Shown here: positions 18,751-28,137 of the stretch, one piece after another | Numbering within the stretch: position 1 is the stretch's first letter | Layout of the letters: each line of letters starts with the position of its first letter | Assembly (NCBI RefSeq): GCF_006439335.1 | Contig: NZ_SAWY01000027.1 | Span: 186,001-250,000 of the forward strand | From: Litorilituus lipolyticus | GTDB lineage: Bacteria > Pseudomonadota > Gammaproteobacteria > Enterobacterales > Alteromonadaceae | DNA: 64,000 nucleotides | Direction of reading: 5' to 3' | Made by a program: the position numbers and the translations under genes | The notes under the pieces: generated by a model | The model's database searches: none | The model's input: only the letters and a program-made list of their open reading frames with translations | Told to the model about the DNA's origin: nothing

Positions 18751-19473
18751 ATGTCGCAAAAAATGACTAAACAAGTTTTTTCGATTTATCGTTATAACCC
18801 TGATGTTGATAACGCTCCTTACATGAAGGACTATGAATTAGAACTAGCAGAAGGTTCTGATTTAATGGTACTTGATGCATTAATGTTATTAAAAGAGCAA
18901 GATTCAACATTATCTTTTAGACGTTCATGTCGTGAAGGTGTATGTGGTTCTGATGGCTTAAATATGAATGGTAAAAATGGTTTAGCGTGTATTACACCTT
19001 TATCTGAATTAAAAGCAGATAAAATTGTATTACGCCCGTTACCTGGTTTACCGGTTGTACGTGATTTAATTATTGATATGACTCAGTTCTATAATCAATA
19101 TGAAAAAATCAAACCGTATTTAATTAATGATGCACAAGAACCAGCACGTGAGAATTTACAATCAATAGAAGACCGTGAGAAATTAGACGGTCTTTACGAA
19201 TGTATTTTATGTGCATGTTGTTCTACATCATGTCCATCGTTCTGGTGGAATCCTGACAAGTTTATCGGCCCTGCTGGTTTGCTTCACGCTTATCGTTTCT
19301 TAATTGATAGTCGTGATACTGCAACTGAAGAGCGTTTAGACGGCCTTCAAGATGCATACAGCGTTTTCCGTTGTCACGGCATCATGAACTGTGTAGATGT
19401 TTGTCCGAAAGGATTAAACCCAACAAAAGCAATTGGTCATATTAAATCAATGTTGTTAAAACGTGCGGTTTAA
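18751..19473 (+). CDS. sdhB: Succinate dehydrogenase iron-sulfur subunit
   Basis: Electron-transfer subunit of complex II. 240 residues. All three cluster motifs are intact: 2Fe-2S (CREGVCGSDGLNMNG), 4Fe-4S (CILCACCSTSCP) and 3Fe-4S (CHGIMNCVDVCPKG). AAGGAG lies just upstream of the ATG, 11 nt after sdhA. It is followed by hairpins and sucA. Confidence 0.98.
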   Translation: MSQKMTKQVFSIYRYNPDVDNAPYMKDYELELAEGSDLMVLDALMLLKEQDSTLSFRRSCREGVCGSDGLNMNGKNGLACITPLSELKADKIVLRPLPGLPVVRDLIIDMTQFYNQYEKIKPYLINDAQEPARENLQSIEDREKLDGLYECILCACCSTSCPSFWWNPDKFIGPAGLLHAYRFLIDSRDTATEERLDGLQDAYSVFRCHGIMNCVDVCPKGLNPTKAIGHIKSMLLKRAV

Positions 19474-19493
19474 TAAGATATAGCTTTAATAAT

Positions 19494-19563
19494 TTCAGGG
19501 CATTAGTTAGTAAAAGAAATTTTATGCAAATGCCCTGAATTTTTAAGCACTTTGAGTGCTTTT
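19494..19563 (+). promoter_or_regulatory. Two hairpins between sdhB and sucA
   Basis: TTCAGGGCATT (19494-19504) pairs with AATGCCCTGAA (19529-19539), followed by T5; then AAGCACT-TTG-AGTGCTT with TTTT (about 19545-19563) is terminator-like. They lie about 100 nt before sucA, so they may cause partial termination or set sdh:suc mRNA ratios. Confidence 0.6.
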
Positions 19564-19661
19564 AGTATATATTTATTTAGAATTTAAGCGTAACTGTTTA
19601 ATTGGTTCTAGTTAAGTGGTTACTTATTTTTTTTGCTTTACCTCAGCAAAGGAACAAGGCA

Positions 19662-22466
19662 ATGCCAGAAGGTGTAATGAAGGCTTGGCTAGAGTCTTCC
19701 CATTTAAACGGTGGCAACATTGTTTATATTGAAGAATTGTACGAATCATACCTAGATAACTCAGCATCTGTATCTGCAGAATGGCAAGAAATCTTTGGTC
19801 AACTCCCAAAAGTCGAAGGTAGTGAAGTTGAATACCGTCACTCTGCTATCCGTGATGAATTTAAAGCATTAGCTAAACAAGCCAATAAACAAATTGTTGT
19901 TTCAAGTGGTGGTGATGCTAAGCAAGTCAAAGTTTTACAATTGATTAATGCTTTTAGATTTCGCGGACATCAAAACGCTAATTTAGATCCATTAGGTCTA
20001 TGGCAACGTGATAAAGTGCGTGATCTTCAACTCTCTCATCATGATTTATCTGAAAACGATTTTGATAAAGAATTTAACATAGGGTCTTTTGCTTACGGGC
20101 AAGACACTTTGAAATTAGGTGAGCTATATAAAGCATTAAAAACTACATATTGTGGTTCAATTGGTGCTGAATATATGCATATTACCTCAACTGATGAAAA
20201 GCGTTGGTTACAAAATCGCTTAGAGTCAGTGCAGTCAAAAGCCAAACTTTCAGTTGATGAAAAAACCGAACTATTAAAAGGTTTAATTGCAGCCGATGGG
20301 TTGGAGAAATACCTTGGTGCAAAATTCCCAGGTGCTAAACGCTTCTCATTAGAGGGCGGTGATTCGCTTGTTCCCATGTTAAAAGAACTTATAACGCGCG
20401 CTGGTGCTGCAGGTACCAAAGAAGTTGTTATGGGTATGGCTCATCGTGGTCGTTTAAACGTACTTGTTAACGTTATGGGTAAAAACCCATCTAAGTTATT
20501 TGATGAGTTCGGTGGCAAACATGATGAAGCTTTAGGCTCAGGTGATGTTAAATATCACCAAGGTTACTCTTCTGATTTTGTTACTCCAGGTGGTAATGTA
20601 CATTTAGCCCTTGCTTTTAACCCGTCGCATCTTGAAATCGTTAACCCAGTAGTTATCGGTAGTGTAAGAGCACGTTTAGATAGACGTGATTGTAATCAAG
20701 GTGATTTAGTATTACCTATTACTATTCACGGTGACTCAGCGATTGCTGGTCAGGGTGTAGTGCAAGAAACTTTCAATATGTCACAAGCTCGCGCTTTTAA
20801 AGTGGGCGGCACAGTACGTATTGTTGTTAATAACCAAGTTGGTTTTACAACATCAAGGTCAGACGATACCCGTTCAGGCGAATACTGTACTGAAATTGCT
20901 AAAATGGTTCAGGCACCAATCATTCATGTTAATGGTGATGATCCTGAAGCTGTAATTTTGGCGGCACAAATTGCACTTGATTATAGAAATGAATTTAAAC
21001 GCGATGTTGTGATTGATCTTGTTTGTTATCGTCGTCATGGTCATAACGAAGCCGATGAGCCAAGTGCTACACAGCCATTGATGTACAAGATAGTTAAAAA
21101 GCATCCTACACCGCGTCAACTTTATGCAGATAAACTCGCTAATGAAGGCAGCTTAAACAAAGCAAAAATTGACGAACTAACTGCTTACTATCGTAAGCTT
21201 TTAGATGAAGGTCAATGTACTGTTGAGCAATGGCGTCCAATGACACAGCACTCTGTTGACTGGACTCCTTATCTAGGTCATGACTGGGATGATGCATACG
21301 ATGCAAGTATGCCGATGGATAAACTAAAAGAATTAGCTAATTCGATCGCAAGTTATCCAGAAAGTCACCCTGTACATTCTCGTGTAAAGAAAATATACGA
21401 TGATCGTAAGAAAATGGCATCAGGTGAAAAACTACTTGATTGGGGCTTTGCTGAAAACTTGGCTTATGCTGCTGTTGTTGATGATGGTAAGCGTGTTCGT
21501 ATTACGGGACAAGATGCTGGACGAGGCACCTTTTTCCATCGTCATGCTGTACTACATAATCAAGAAGATGCTAGCACATATTTGCCATTACAAAATGTTC
21601 GTGAAGGTCAAGGGCCATTTGATGTACATGATTCTGTGCTTTCAGAAGTATCCGTACTTGCCTTTGAATATGGTTATACCACGGCAGAGCCTGCAGGTTT
21701 AACTATTTGGGAAGCTCAATTTGGTGACTTTGCAAACTGTGCTCAAGTTGTATTTGACCAATTTATCAGTTCAGGTGAGCAGAAGTGGGGCCGTTTATGT
21801 GGCTTAACAATGTTGTTACCTCATGGCTACGAAGGTCAAGGTCCAGAACATTCATCAGCTAGGTTAGAGCGTTACTTACAGCTTTGCGCTGATCACAATA
21901 TGCAAGTATGTGTGCCATCAACACCAGCACAAGTATTTAACATGTTGCGTCGTCAAGTTGTTCGTCCTATGCGTCGCCCATTAATTGTAATGTCACCTAA
22001 ATCATTGTTAAGACACCCTCTAGCGATATCTTCGTTAGAAGAACTAGCGTCAGGTGTATTCCAAAACGTTATTGGTGAAACGGATGAGATCGATCCTAAA
22101 GCAGTAGAGCGAGTCGTGTTCTGTAGCGGTAAAGTTTATTACGAACTACTAGAACAGCGTCGCAAAAATGAATTGAACAACATTGCTATTATTCGTATTG
22201 AGCAGTTGTATCCGTTCCCAGAGCAAGAGCTTCAAAAAGCGTTGAAAGATTATCAACACGTGAAGCAATTTGTTTGGTGTCAGGAAGAGCCGCAAAACCA
22301 AGGTGCTTGGTATTGTTCTCAGCATCACTTTAGAGCAGCTATCCCTGAAGGTACTTATTTAACATACGCTGGCAGAAATGCATCAGCAGCTCCGGCTGTT
22401 GGTTATATGTCAGTTCATGTGAAAGAACAGCAAGCGCTTGTCACTCAAGCGTTAACTTTGGACTAA
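19662..22466 (+). CDS. sucA: 2-oxoglutarate dehydrogenase E1 component
   Basis: Thiamine-diphosphate enzyme decarboxylating 2-oxoglutarate. 934 residues from the ATG at 19662 (E. coli has 933). This start has AAAGGA 8 nt upstream and gives the family N-terminus VMKAWLESSHLNGGN; the frame opening at 19602 adds 20 unrelated residues. Motifs: GMAHRGRLNVL, NNQVGFTTS, RRHGHNEADEPS, and the C-terminal FVWCQEEPQNQGAW. First suc gene behind sdhCDAB. Confidence 0.97.
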   Translation: MPEGVMKAWLESSHLNGGNIVYIEELYESYLDNSASVSAEWQEIFGQLPKVEGSEVEYRHSAIRDEFKALAKQANKQIVVSSGGDAKQVKVLQLINAFRFRGHQNANLDPLGLWQRDKVRDLQLSHHDLSENDFDKEFNIGSFAYGQDTLKLGELYKALKTTYCGSIGAEYMHITSTDEKRWLQNRLESVQSKAKLSVDEKTELLKGLIAADGLEKYLGAKFPGAKRFSLEGGDSLVPMLKELITRAGAAGTKEVVMGMAHRGRLNVLVNVMGKNPSKLFDEFGGKHDEALGSGDVKYHQGYSSDFVTPGGNVHLALAFNPSHLEIVNPVVIGSVRARLDRRDCNQGDLVLPITIHGDSAIAGQGVVQETFNMSQARAFKVGGTVRIVVNNQVGFTTSRSDDTRSGEYCTEIAKMVQAPIIHVNGDDPEAVILAAQIALDYRNEFKRDVVIDLVCYRRHGHNEADEPSATQPLMYKIVKKHPTPRQLYADKLANEGSLNKAKIDELTAYYRKLLDEGQCTVEQWRPMTQHSVDWTPYLGHDWDDAYDASMPMDKLKELANSIASYPESHPVHSRVKKIYDDRKKMASGEKLLDWGFAENLAYAAVVDDGKRVRITGQDAGRGTFFHRHAVLHNQEDASTYLPLQNVREGQGPFDVHDSVLSEVSVLAFEYGYTTAEPAGLTIWEAQFGDFANCAQVVFDQFISSGEQKWGRLCGLTMLLPHGYEGQGPEHSSARLERYLQLCADHNMQVCVPSTPAQVFNMLRRQVVRPMRRPLIVMSPKSLLRHPLAISSLEELASGVFQNVIGETDEIDPKAVERVVFCSGKVYYELLEQRRKNELNNIAIIRIEQLYPFPEQELQKALKDYQHVKQFVWCQEEPQNQGAWYCSQHHFRAAIPEGTYLTYAGRNASAAPAVGYMSVHVKEQQALVTQALTLD

Positions 22467-22511
22467 CATGAAAAGCATAAAGTATTGCTTGGTCACTCAA
22501 GCGTTCATGTT
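22465..22511. repeat. Hairpin and short direct repeat between sucA and sucB
   Basis: AACATGAA (22465-22472) and TTCATGTT (22504-22511) bracket an inner GCTTG / CAAGC stem. In addition GCTTG(G)TCACTCAAGCGTT occurs twice, at 22436-22453 inside the sucA 3' end and at 22487-22505 in the spacer, which suggests a small local duplication. Confidence 0.5.
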
Positions 22512-22585
22512 AGTAAAATTAGATTAACTCTTAAGTGTGCATACTCAGTAAAGTAAGCGCAAAAAAGTTTGTAAGGAATTAAAAA

Positions 22586-24055
22586 ATGACAACCGAAATC
22601 AAAGTTCCGGTATTACCAGAATCAGTCGCCGATGCAACAGTAGCTACATGGCATGTGCAAGTTGGCGATAAAGTATCTCAAGACCAAGTTTTAGTAGATA
22701 TTGAAACAGATAAAGTGGTACTTGAAGTACCAGCACCAGCTGATGGTGTCGTAACCGCTATTTCAGAAGCAGAAGGTGCTACTGTTTTAGGCGAGCAAGT
22801 TATTGCTACATTAGGTGCAGCTGATGCATCTGCTGCCGCTCCAGCGACTGAAGCGCCAGCTGCTGCAGCACCTGCTGCTGCAAAAGTGATTGATATTTTA
22901 GTGCCAGTATTACCAGAGTCTGTAGCTGATGCAACTGTTGCAACATGGCATGTCGCTGAAGGTGACACGGTATCTGCAGATCAAAACTTAGTTGATATTG
23001 AAACAGATAAAGTAGTACTTGAAGTAGTAGCTCAAGATAACGGTGTAATTGGTAAAATTTTACATGCGGAAGGTGACACAGTATTAGGTCAGCAAAAAAT
23101 TGGTGAATTAGCAGCAGGTGCTACAGCAGCAACAACTGCTACCGCGGCACCAATTGAAGAAGCAGTTAGCTCTGATGATTTAGCTAGCCCGTCAGTTCGT
23201 CGTTTAATGACAGAGAAAGGCTTAACAGCTGCTGATGTTGTTGGTACTGGTAAAGGTGGACGCATTTCTAAAGAAGACGTTGAAGCGGCAGCTAACAAAC
23301 CAAAAGCAGCACCAGCTCCTGCTGCAGCACCTGTACCAAGTGCAGATTTAGGTGAACGTTCACAAAAACGTGTTCCTATGACACGTTTACGTAAAACTAT
23401 TGCTAATCGTTTATTAGAAGCGAAGAACTCGACTGCAATGTTAACAACGTTTAACGAAGTTAACATGAAGCCAATTATGGATCTTCGTAAGCAATATAAA
23501 GATGTTTTCGAGAAAACCCATGATACGCGTTTAGGCTTTATGTCTTTTTACGTAAAAGCGGTAACTGAAGCACTTAAGCGCTTCCCAGCAGTGAATGCAT
23601 CAATTGACGGTGATGATATTGTTTATCATAACTTCTTCGATATCTCTATTGCCGTATCAACGCCACGTGGTCTAGTTACACCAGTATTACGTGATGCTGA
23701 TCAACTTAGCATGGCTGGTATCGAACAAGGCATTCGTGATTTAGCAATCAAAGGTCGCGATGGTAAATTATCTCTTGATGATATGACAGGTGGTAACTTC
23801 ACTATCACTAATGGTGGTGTATTTGGTTCGTTATTATCAACGCCAATTATTAACTTACCGCAAACAGCTATTTTAGGTATGCACAAAATCCAAGATCGTC
23901 CAATGGCGGTTGATGGTAAAGTTGAAATATTACCTATGATGTATCTAGCACTTTCTTATGATCACCGTTTAATTGACGGAAAAGAGTCAGTTGGATTCTT
24001 AGTGACAATTAAAGAGCTATTAGAAGATCCTACACGTTTGTTACTTGACGTTTAA
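22586..24055 (+). CDS. sucB: Dihydrolipoyl succinyltransferase (E2 of 2-oxoglutarate dehydrogenase), two lipoyl domains
   Basis: Core acyltransferase of the complex. 489 residues, about 85 longer than E. coli SucB because the N-terminal lipoyl domain is doubled: residues 5-80 and 104-178, with lipoyl-lysines K43 and K142 in ETDKVVLEV. The two copies share [15 protein letters not shown] word for word and are joined by an Ala/Pro linker. A peripheral-subunit-binding domain follows ([14 protein letters not shown]) and then the catalytic domain with His460 in [14 protein letters not shown] ribosome-binding site. Between sucA and sucC in the suc operon. Confidence 0.97.
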   Translation: MTTEIKVPVLPESVADATVATWHVQVGDKVSQDQVLVDIETDKVVLEVPAPADGVVTAISEAEGATVLGEQVIATLGAADASAAAPATEAPAAAAPAAAKVIDILVPVLPESVADATVATWHVAEGDTVSADQNLVDIETDKVVLEVVAQDNGVIGKILHAEGDTVLGQQKIGELAAGATAATTATAAPIEEAVSSDDLASPSVRRLMTEKGLTAADVVGTGKGGRISKEDVEAAANKPKAAPAPAAAPVPSADLGERSQKRVPMTRLRKTIANRLLEAKNSTAMLTTFNEVNMKPIMDLRKQYKDVFEKTHDTRLGFMSFYVKAVTEALKRFPAVNASIDGDDIVYHNFFDISIAVSTPRGLVTPVLRDADQLSMAGIEQGIRDLAIKGRDGKLSLDDMTGGNFTITNGGVFGSLLSTPIINLPQTAILGMHKIQDRPMAVDGKVEILPMMYLALSYDHRLIDGKESVGFLVTIKELLEDPTRLLLDV

Positions 24056-24139
24056 CCTTCATTAACAACAAACGTAGTTTTATGCTCGTTTAGACTATAG
24101 TAGTAGCGCTTTTTACTATCGTAATGCGTGTTACTGTAT

Positions 24140-24145
24140 TATAAT
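24140..24145 (+). promoter_or_regulatory. Possible -10 box for sucCD
   Basis: Exact TATAAT 77 nt before sucC in the sucB-sucC gap, but no recognisable -35 at 16-18 nt. Listed only because the next hairpin could separate sucCD from the upstream transcript. Confidence 0.2.
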
Positions 24146-24163
24146 CGGGCGACTTTTCACGAG

Positions 24164-24195
24164 TGGTCGGCTATTTTTCGTAGCTGACCATTTTT
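24164..24195 (+). terminator. Terminator-like hairpin just upstream of sucC
   Basis: TGGTC-G-GCTA / TAGC-T-GACCA stem with a TTTTTCG loop, then T5 (24191-24195). It ends 26 nt before the sucC ATG, inside the operon, so it may act as an attenuator or partial terminator. Confidence 0.6.
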
Positions 24196-24221
24196 AATTA
24201 CAGATAAATGGATAAAACACC

Positions 24222-25388
24222 ATGAATTTGCATGAGTATCAAGCGAAACAATTATTCGCTGAATATGGTTTACCAGTTTCTGAAGGTTTCGCTTGCGATA
24301 CACCTCAAGAAGCTGCTGAAGCTGCTGACAAAATCGGCGGCGATATGTGGGTTGTTAAAACTCAAGTTCACGCTGGTGGCCGTGGTAAGGCTGGCGGTGT
24401 TAAGCTAGTTAAAACAAAAGAAGAAATCAAAGAGTTTGCTCAAAACTGGTTAGGTAAGAACTTAGTTACTTACCAAACAGACGAAAATGGTCAGCCTGTT
24501 TCTAAGATTTTAGTTGAAAGCTGTACTGATATAGCTGAAGAGTTATACCTTGGTGCTGTTGTAGACCGTGCTTCACAAAAAGTTGTATTCATGGCTTCTA
24601 CTGAAGGTGGTGTTGAGATTGAAACTGTTGCTGAAGAAACGCCAGAGTTAATTCACAAAGCTGAAATCGACCCATTAGTTGGCCCTCAAGCATATCAAGC
24701 TCGTGAATTAGGTTTTAAATTAGGTTTAAACCCTACGCAAATGAAACAGTTCGTTAAGATCTTCATGGGTCTTGCTAACATGTTCAACGATCATGATTTC
24801 GCTTTATTAGAAATCAACCCATTAGTAATCACTGATGCGGGTAATTTACACTGTTTAGACGGTAAAATTGGTGTTGATGGTAACGCTTTATACCGTCAAC
24901 CTAAAATCCGTGAAATGCACGATCCATCTCAAGAAGATGAGCGTGAAGCACATGCAGCGCAGTGGGAATTAAACTACGTAGCATTAGACGGTAACGTTGG
25001 TTGTATGGTTAACGGTGCAGGCCTAGCAATGGGTACTATGGATATCGTTAACTTACACGGTGGTAAGCCAGCTAACTTCTTAGATGTTGGTGGTGGCGCT
25101 ACTAAAGAACGTGTTGCTGAAGCATTCAAAATCATTTTATCTGATGACAATGTAAGCGCAGTACTTGTTAACATTTTCGGTGGTATCGTACGTTGTGACA
25201 TGATCGCAGAAGGTATCATTGCTGCTGTTAAAGAAGTAGGTGTTAAAGTACCTGTTGTTGTACGTTTAGAAGGTACAAACGCTGAAGCAGGTCGTGAAGT
25301 ATTAGCAAGCTCTGACGTTAACGTTATTGCCGCTGAATCATTAACTGATGCAGCACAAAAAGTTGTTGCAGCTGCGGAGGGCAAATAA
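24222..25388 (+). CDS. sucC: Succinyl-CoA synthetase, ADP-forming, beta subunit
   Basis: ATP-grasp subunit making ATP from succinyl-CoA. 388 residues, the same as E. coli. N-terminus [20 protein letters not shown], the ATP-grasp [17 protein letters not shown] segment and the C-terminal [12 protein letters not shown] are all typical. The stop codon overlaps the sucD start by one base, so the subunits are translationally coupled. Confidence 0.98.
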   Translation: MNLHEYQAKQLFAEYGLPVSEGFACDTPQEAAEAADKIGGDMWVVKTQVHAGGRGKAGGVKLVKTKEEIKEFAQNWLGKNLVTYQTDENGQPVSKILVESCTDIAEELYLGAVVDRASQKVVFMASTEGGVEIETVAEETPELIHKAEIDPLVGPQAYQARELGFKLGLNPTQMKQFVKIFMGLANMFNDHDFALLEINPLVITDAGNLHCLDGKIGVDGNALYRQPKIREMHDPSQEDEREAHAAQWELNYVALDGNVGCMVNGAGLAMGTMDIVNLHGGKPANFLDVGGGATKERVAEAFKIILSDDNVSAVLVNIFGGIVRCDMIAEGIIAAVKEVGVKVPVVVRLEGTNAEAGREVLASSDVNVIAAESLTDAAQKVVAAAEGK

Positions 25389-26260
25389 TGTCTGTATTAA
25401 TTAACAAAGATACTAAAGTTATCTGTCAAGGTTTCACTGGTGGTCAAGGTACTTTCCACTCTGAGCAAGCGATTGAGTACGGTACGCAAATGGTTGGTGG
25501 TGTATCACCAGGCAAGGGTGGTCAAACTCACTTAGGTCTTCCAGTATTCAACACAGTACGTGAAGCAGTAGAAGCAACTGGCGCAACAGCTACAGTTATC
25601 TACGTTCCAGCTCCTTTCTGTAAAGATGCTATTTTAGAAGCTATCGATGCTGGTATCGAAATTATCGTTACTATTACTGAAGGTATTCCTACGCTAGACA
25701 TGGTTGACGTAAAAGTTAAGCTTGAAGAAACTGGCGTTCGCATGATTGGTCCTAACTGTCCAGGTGTTATCACGCCAGGCGAAACTAAGATTGGTATCAT
25801 GCCAGGTCACATCCACAAGCCAGGTAAAGTTGGTATTGTTTCTCGCTCTGGTACATTAACGTACGAAGCGGTTAAGCAAACTACTGATGCTGGTTTTGGT
25901 CAATCAACTTGTGTTGGTATTGGTGGTGACCCAATCCCAGGTACAAACTTCATTGACGTACTAGAAATGTTCCAAAATGATGACCAAACTGAAGCAATCG
26001 TAATGATTGGTGAAATTGGTGGTACTGCAGAAGAAGAAGCTGCTGAATACATCAAAGCGAACGTTACTAAGCCTGTAGTATCTTACATTGCTGGTGTTAC
26101 TGCACCTGCTGGTAAGCGTATGGGTCACGCTGGTGCAATTATCGCTGGTGGTAAAGGTACAGCTGATGAGAAATTTGCTGCATTAGAAGCAGCTGGTGTT
26201 AAAACGGTTCGTTCTTTAGCGGATATCGGTGTAGCACTTAAAGAGAAAACTGGTTGGTAA
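25388..26260 (+). CDS. sucD: Succinyl-CoA synthetase alpha subunit
   Basis: CoA-binding subunit carrying the phosphohistidine. 290 residues. CoA fold at the N-terminus ([16 protein letters not shown]), the [11 protein letters not shown] segment, and the phosphorylated His in [15 protein letters not shown] near residue 246. Last gene of the sdh-suc operon, closed by a strong terminator. Confidence 0.98.
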   Translation: MSVLINKDTKVICQGFTGGQGTFHSEQAIEYGTQMVGGVSPGKGGQTHLGLPVFNTVREAVEATGATATVIYVPAPFCKDAILEAIDAGIEIIVTITEGIPTLDMVDVKVKLEETGVRMIGPNCPGVITPGETKIGIMPGHIHKPGKVGIVSRSGTLTYEAVKQTTDAGFGQSTCVGIGGDPIPGTNFIDVLEMFQNDDQTEAIVMIGEIGGTAEEEAAEYIKANVTKPVVSYIAGVTAPAGKRMGHAGAIIAGGKGTADEKFAALEAAGVKTVRSLADIGVALKEKTGW

Positions 26261-26288
26261 TCGACTAGGTTTCTTTTGAAACTCATTT

Positions 26289-26326
26289 AAAAACCCGCAT
26301 TTTCGAATAGAGAATGCGGGTTTTTT
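26289..26326 (+). terminator. Intrinsic terminator of the sdh-suc operon
   Basis: AAAAACCCGCATT / AATGCGGGTTTTT, 13-bp stem with an 11-nt loop and T6, about 30 nt after sucD. Confidence 0.93.
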
Positions 26327-26388
26327 GTGTTGGCGATAACTTTCAGTCGGTCTATAAGTTTCTTTTCTATAGATTTAGAATCTAATAA

Positions 26389-26616
26389 CTAGTCATTAAC
26401 AATAGTTGAGATTTCTCCCTCTACATTCTTCGGTATTGCACTCAAATCGATAATAGCTTTTTCTGAAGTAGCATTAATCTAGGCTGTAACAATAACTTTG
26501 GGTCCATTCCTATAAGGGCAGGGCTTCACTTTTACTTTGATTAAACTCCCATCTACCTTTAGAGAGTATCAGTTGTTATAGCCTTCACCTGTAATCCTAT
26601 CAAAATTTGCTAAAAA
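26389..26616 (-). pseudogene. Decayed reading frame behind the DUF4250 gene
   Basis: On the reverse strand, in the same frame as the upstream DUF4250 gene and beginning at its stop codon, 75 codons read as sensible protein but carry two stops: TGA at 26569-26571 and TAG at 26479-26481. The fragments read FLANFDRITGEGYNN, then YSLKVDGSLIKVKVKPCPYR with NGPKVIVTA, then INATSEKAIIDLSAIPKNVE ending ISTIVND. The composition is protein-like throughout and the frame never shifts, so point nonsense mutations in an old gene or domain are the simplest reading. Family not recognised. Confidence 0.55.
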
Positions 26617-26814
26617 TTAGACATTTGGTCTAAATTGATTTAATTTTTCCTCATAATGAAAGCCGATTTCAGCCATTTTTTTTTCAAGCTGTTTATCCTT
26701 TACATCCATCAGAGCAGCTAGACTATGTAAATTATTACACTCATGACGTAGTCTATCATTGGCAATACCCAGTAAAATATTTGCATCCATATGAATGCAT
26801 TTAGTCATGTCCAT
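26617..26814 (-). CDS. DUF4250-like small protein
   Basis: 65 residues from the ATG at 26814, chosen because GAGG lies 6 nt upstream; a longer frame opens at 26829. The core DANILLGIANDRLRHE and the end IGFHYEEKLNQF resemble DUF4250, a family of about 60-residue proteins of unknown role. The following sequence in the same frame looks like the eroded remainder of a longer protein, so this could itself be the surviving front of a broken gene. Confidence 0.6.
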   Translation of the reverse strand: MDMTKCIHMDANILLGIANDRLRHECNNLHSLAALMDVKDKQLEKKMAEIGFHYEEKLNQFRPNV

Positions 26815-27138
26815 TACACACCTCATCAATTAATTTACTTATATAAATAAGTTTAGTCAGCAAATGTTTAAGGCGTCAAACAAGTGATGAACCTAATTTT
26901 AAAGAGGGATAACAATATGCAATGTTTGATGAATTAAGGTAAGTATAAAATATAGAATTACATTAAATATGGACATATGTACCAGTTTTGACTAATTTGA
27001 AGGTATGTTCTCCTTAGTTTTAATACCTTAACGAGTAATTATTAACTCAATTCAATATTTTCTGTTCAACAGTTATTATTGAGCGGCTTTAAAGGATAAT
27101 GTAATTGTAGGTGGCTAAATTAATTAAGGTCCTTGTAA
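26815..27138. other. Intergenic region, no gene seen
   Basis: 324 nt of AT-rich sequence between the DUF4250 gene and a divergent binding-protein gene. Small palindromes are visible (CTGTTCAACAG near 27060, GGACATATGTACC near 26970) but no convincing promoter or RNA gene. Confidence 0.5.
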
Positions 27139-27906
27139 ATGATCAAAATTATTCTGATGCTCTCATTGTTGATGACTTCTTTTCAACTGTTTAGTCAGGA
27201 GTTTACTATTGGGCTTAATGAACGAGATATTTATCGCTATAAAAATGAACATGGAGAATGGGCTGGCAAAGACATTGAGTTAATAAAGGCTGTATTTCGT
27301 CGTACACCGTTTAAATATCGCATCATTTCAATGCCATGGGCAAGAGTGATTAAAGCGCTTGAAAGCGGGGCTATTGATATGACTGTTGCGGCAACAGTTT
27401 TACCCGAAAGAAAGAAATTTGCACTGTTTACTAAAAATGACTTTCGCTACAGTCACCATATGCTTTTTGTGAATAAGAATAAATTAGCCCTGTTTGATTC
27501 TGTAAATACATTAGCTGATCTAGCTAATGTTGATGTCGTTATTGCTGCTTTGCGCGGTGCAATATTTTATGAGTCTTATCCCAAATTGTTGCAAAACGAG
27601 GAATTTGCTAGAAGAATCGTATATATAAGTGACGATCAAAATATGTCTAATTTTATTCTAAAAGGTAGGGCTGACGGCTATATTGAGTCGGAAACTGAAG
27701 GTATGCATTATTTATCATCTCAACCTGCGTATAAGCAAAATATTGTTCCTCTTTTTCGAATTACTAATGATGAACAAGCAGGAAGTAAAGTTATGTTCTC
27801 TAAAGCAAGAGTCTCACCTAAGCAGGTAGTGATTTTTGATAACGCGTTAAAAGAGCTTCATGAAAGCGGTGAGTATGAAAAAATATCAGCGCAATTTATC
27901 AATTGA
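27139..27906 (+). CDS. Periplasmic solute-binding protein, SBP_bac_3 family
   Basis: 255 residues: signal peptide (about 1-19, ending LFSQ), then a type II periplasmic binding domain (FTIGLNERDIYRYKNEHG ... GKDIELIKAVFRRTPFKYRI ... GAIDMTVAATVLPERKKFA). This is the amino-acid-binding (SBP_bac_3) pattern. No permease or ATPase gene lies nearby, so a transport role is unproven; such stand-alone proteins are common in Colwellia relatives. Probably a single-gene transcript. Confidence 0.75.
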   Translation: MIKIILMLSLLMTSFQLFSQEFTIGLNERDIYRYKNEHGEWAGKDIELIKAVFRRTPFKYRIISMPWARVIKALESGAIDMTVAATVLPERKKFALFTKNDFRYSHHMLFVNKNKLALFDSVNTLADLANVDVVIAALRGAIFYESYPKLLQNEEFARRIVYISDDQNMSNFILKGRADGYIESETEGMHYLSSQPAYKQNIVPLFRITNDEQAGSKVMFSKARVSPKQVVIFDNALKELHESGEYEKISAQFIN

Positions 27907-28137
27907 TCCTCATTTTTAGCTAAGAATCATTTCAGCCATCACATTTCTTTTCACTGCTTTTTGAACAATGTTTCTTAGTCACTAGCAGTTGAGTCAATTG
28001 TATTCATGTTGATAATATCGCTTTTAAAGGACCACATAATAAATACGTGTCTATGAGTACAGGTCAAACAACAATATTATAGTGGCAAATATACTAATAA
28101 ACCCTTATCTAACCATATTTTAAAATAAACCAGTTAT

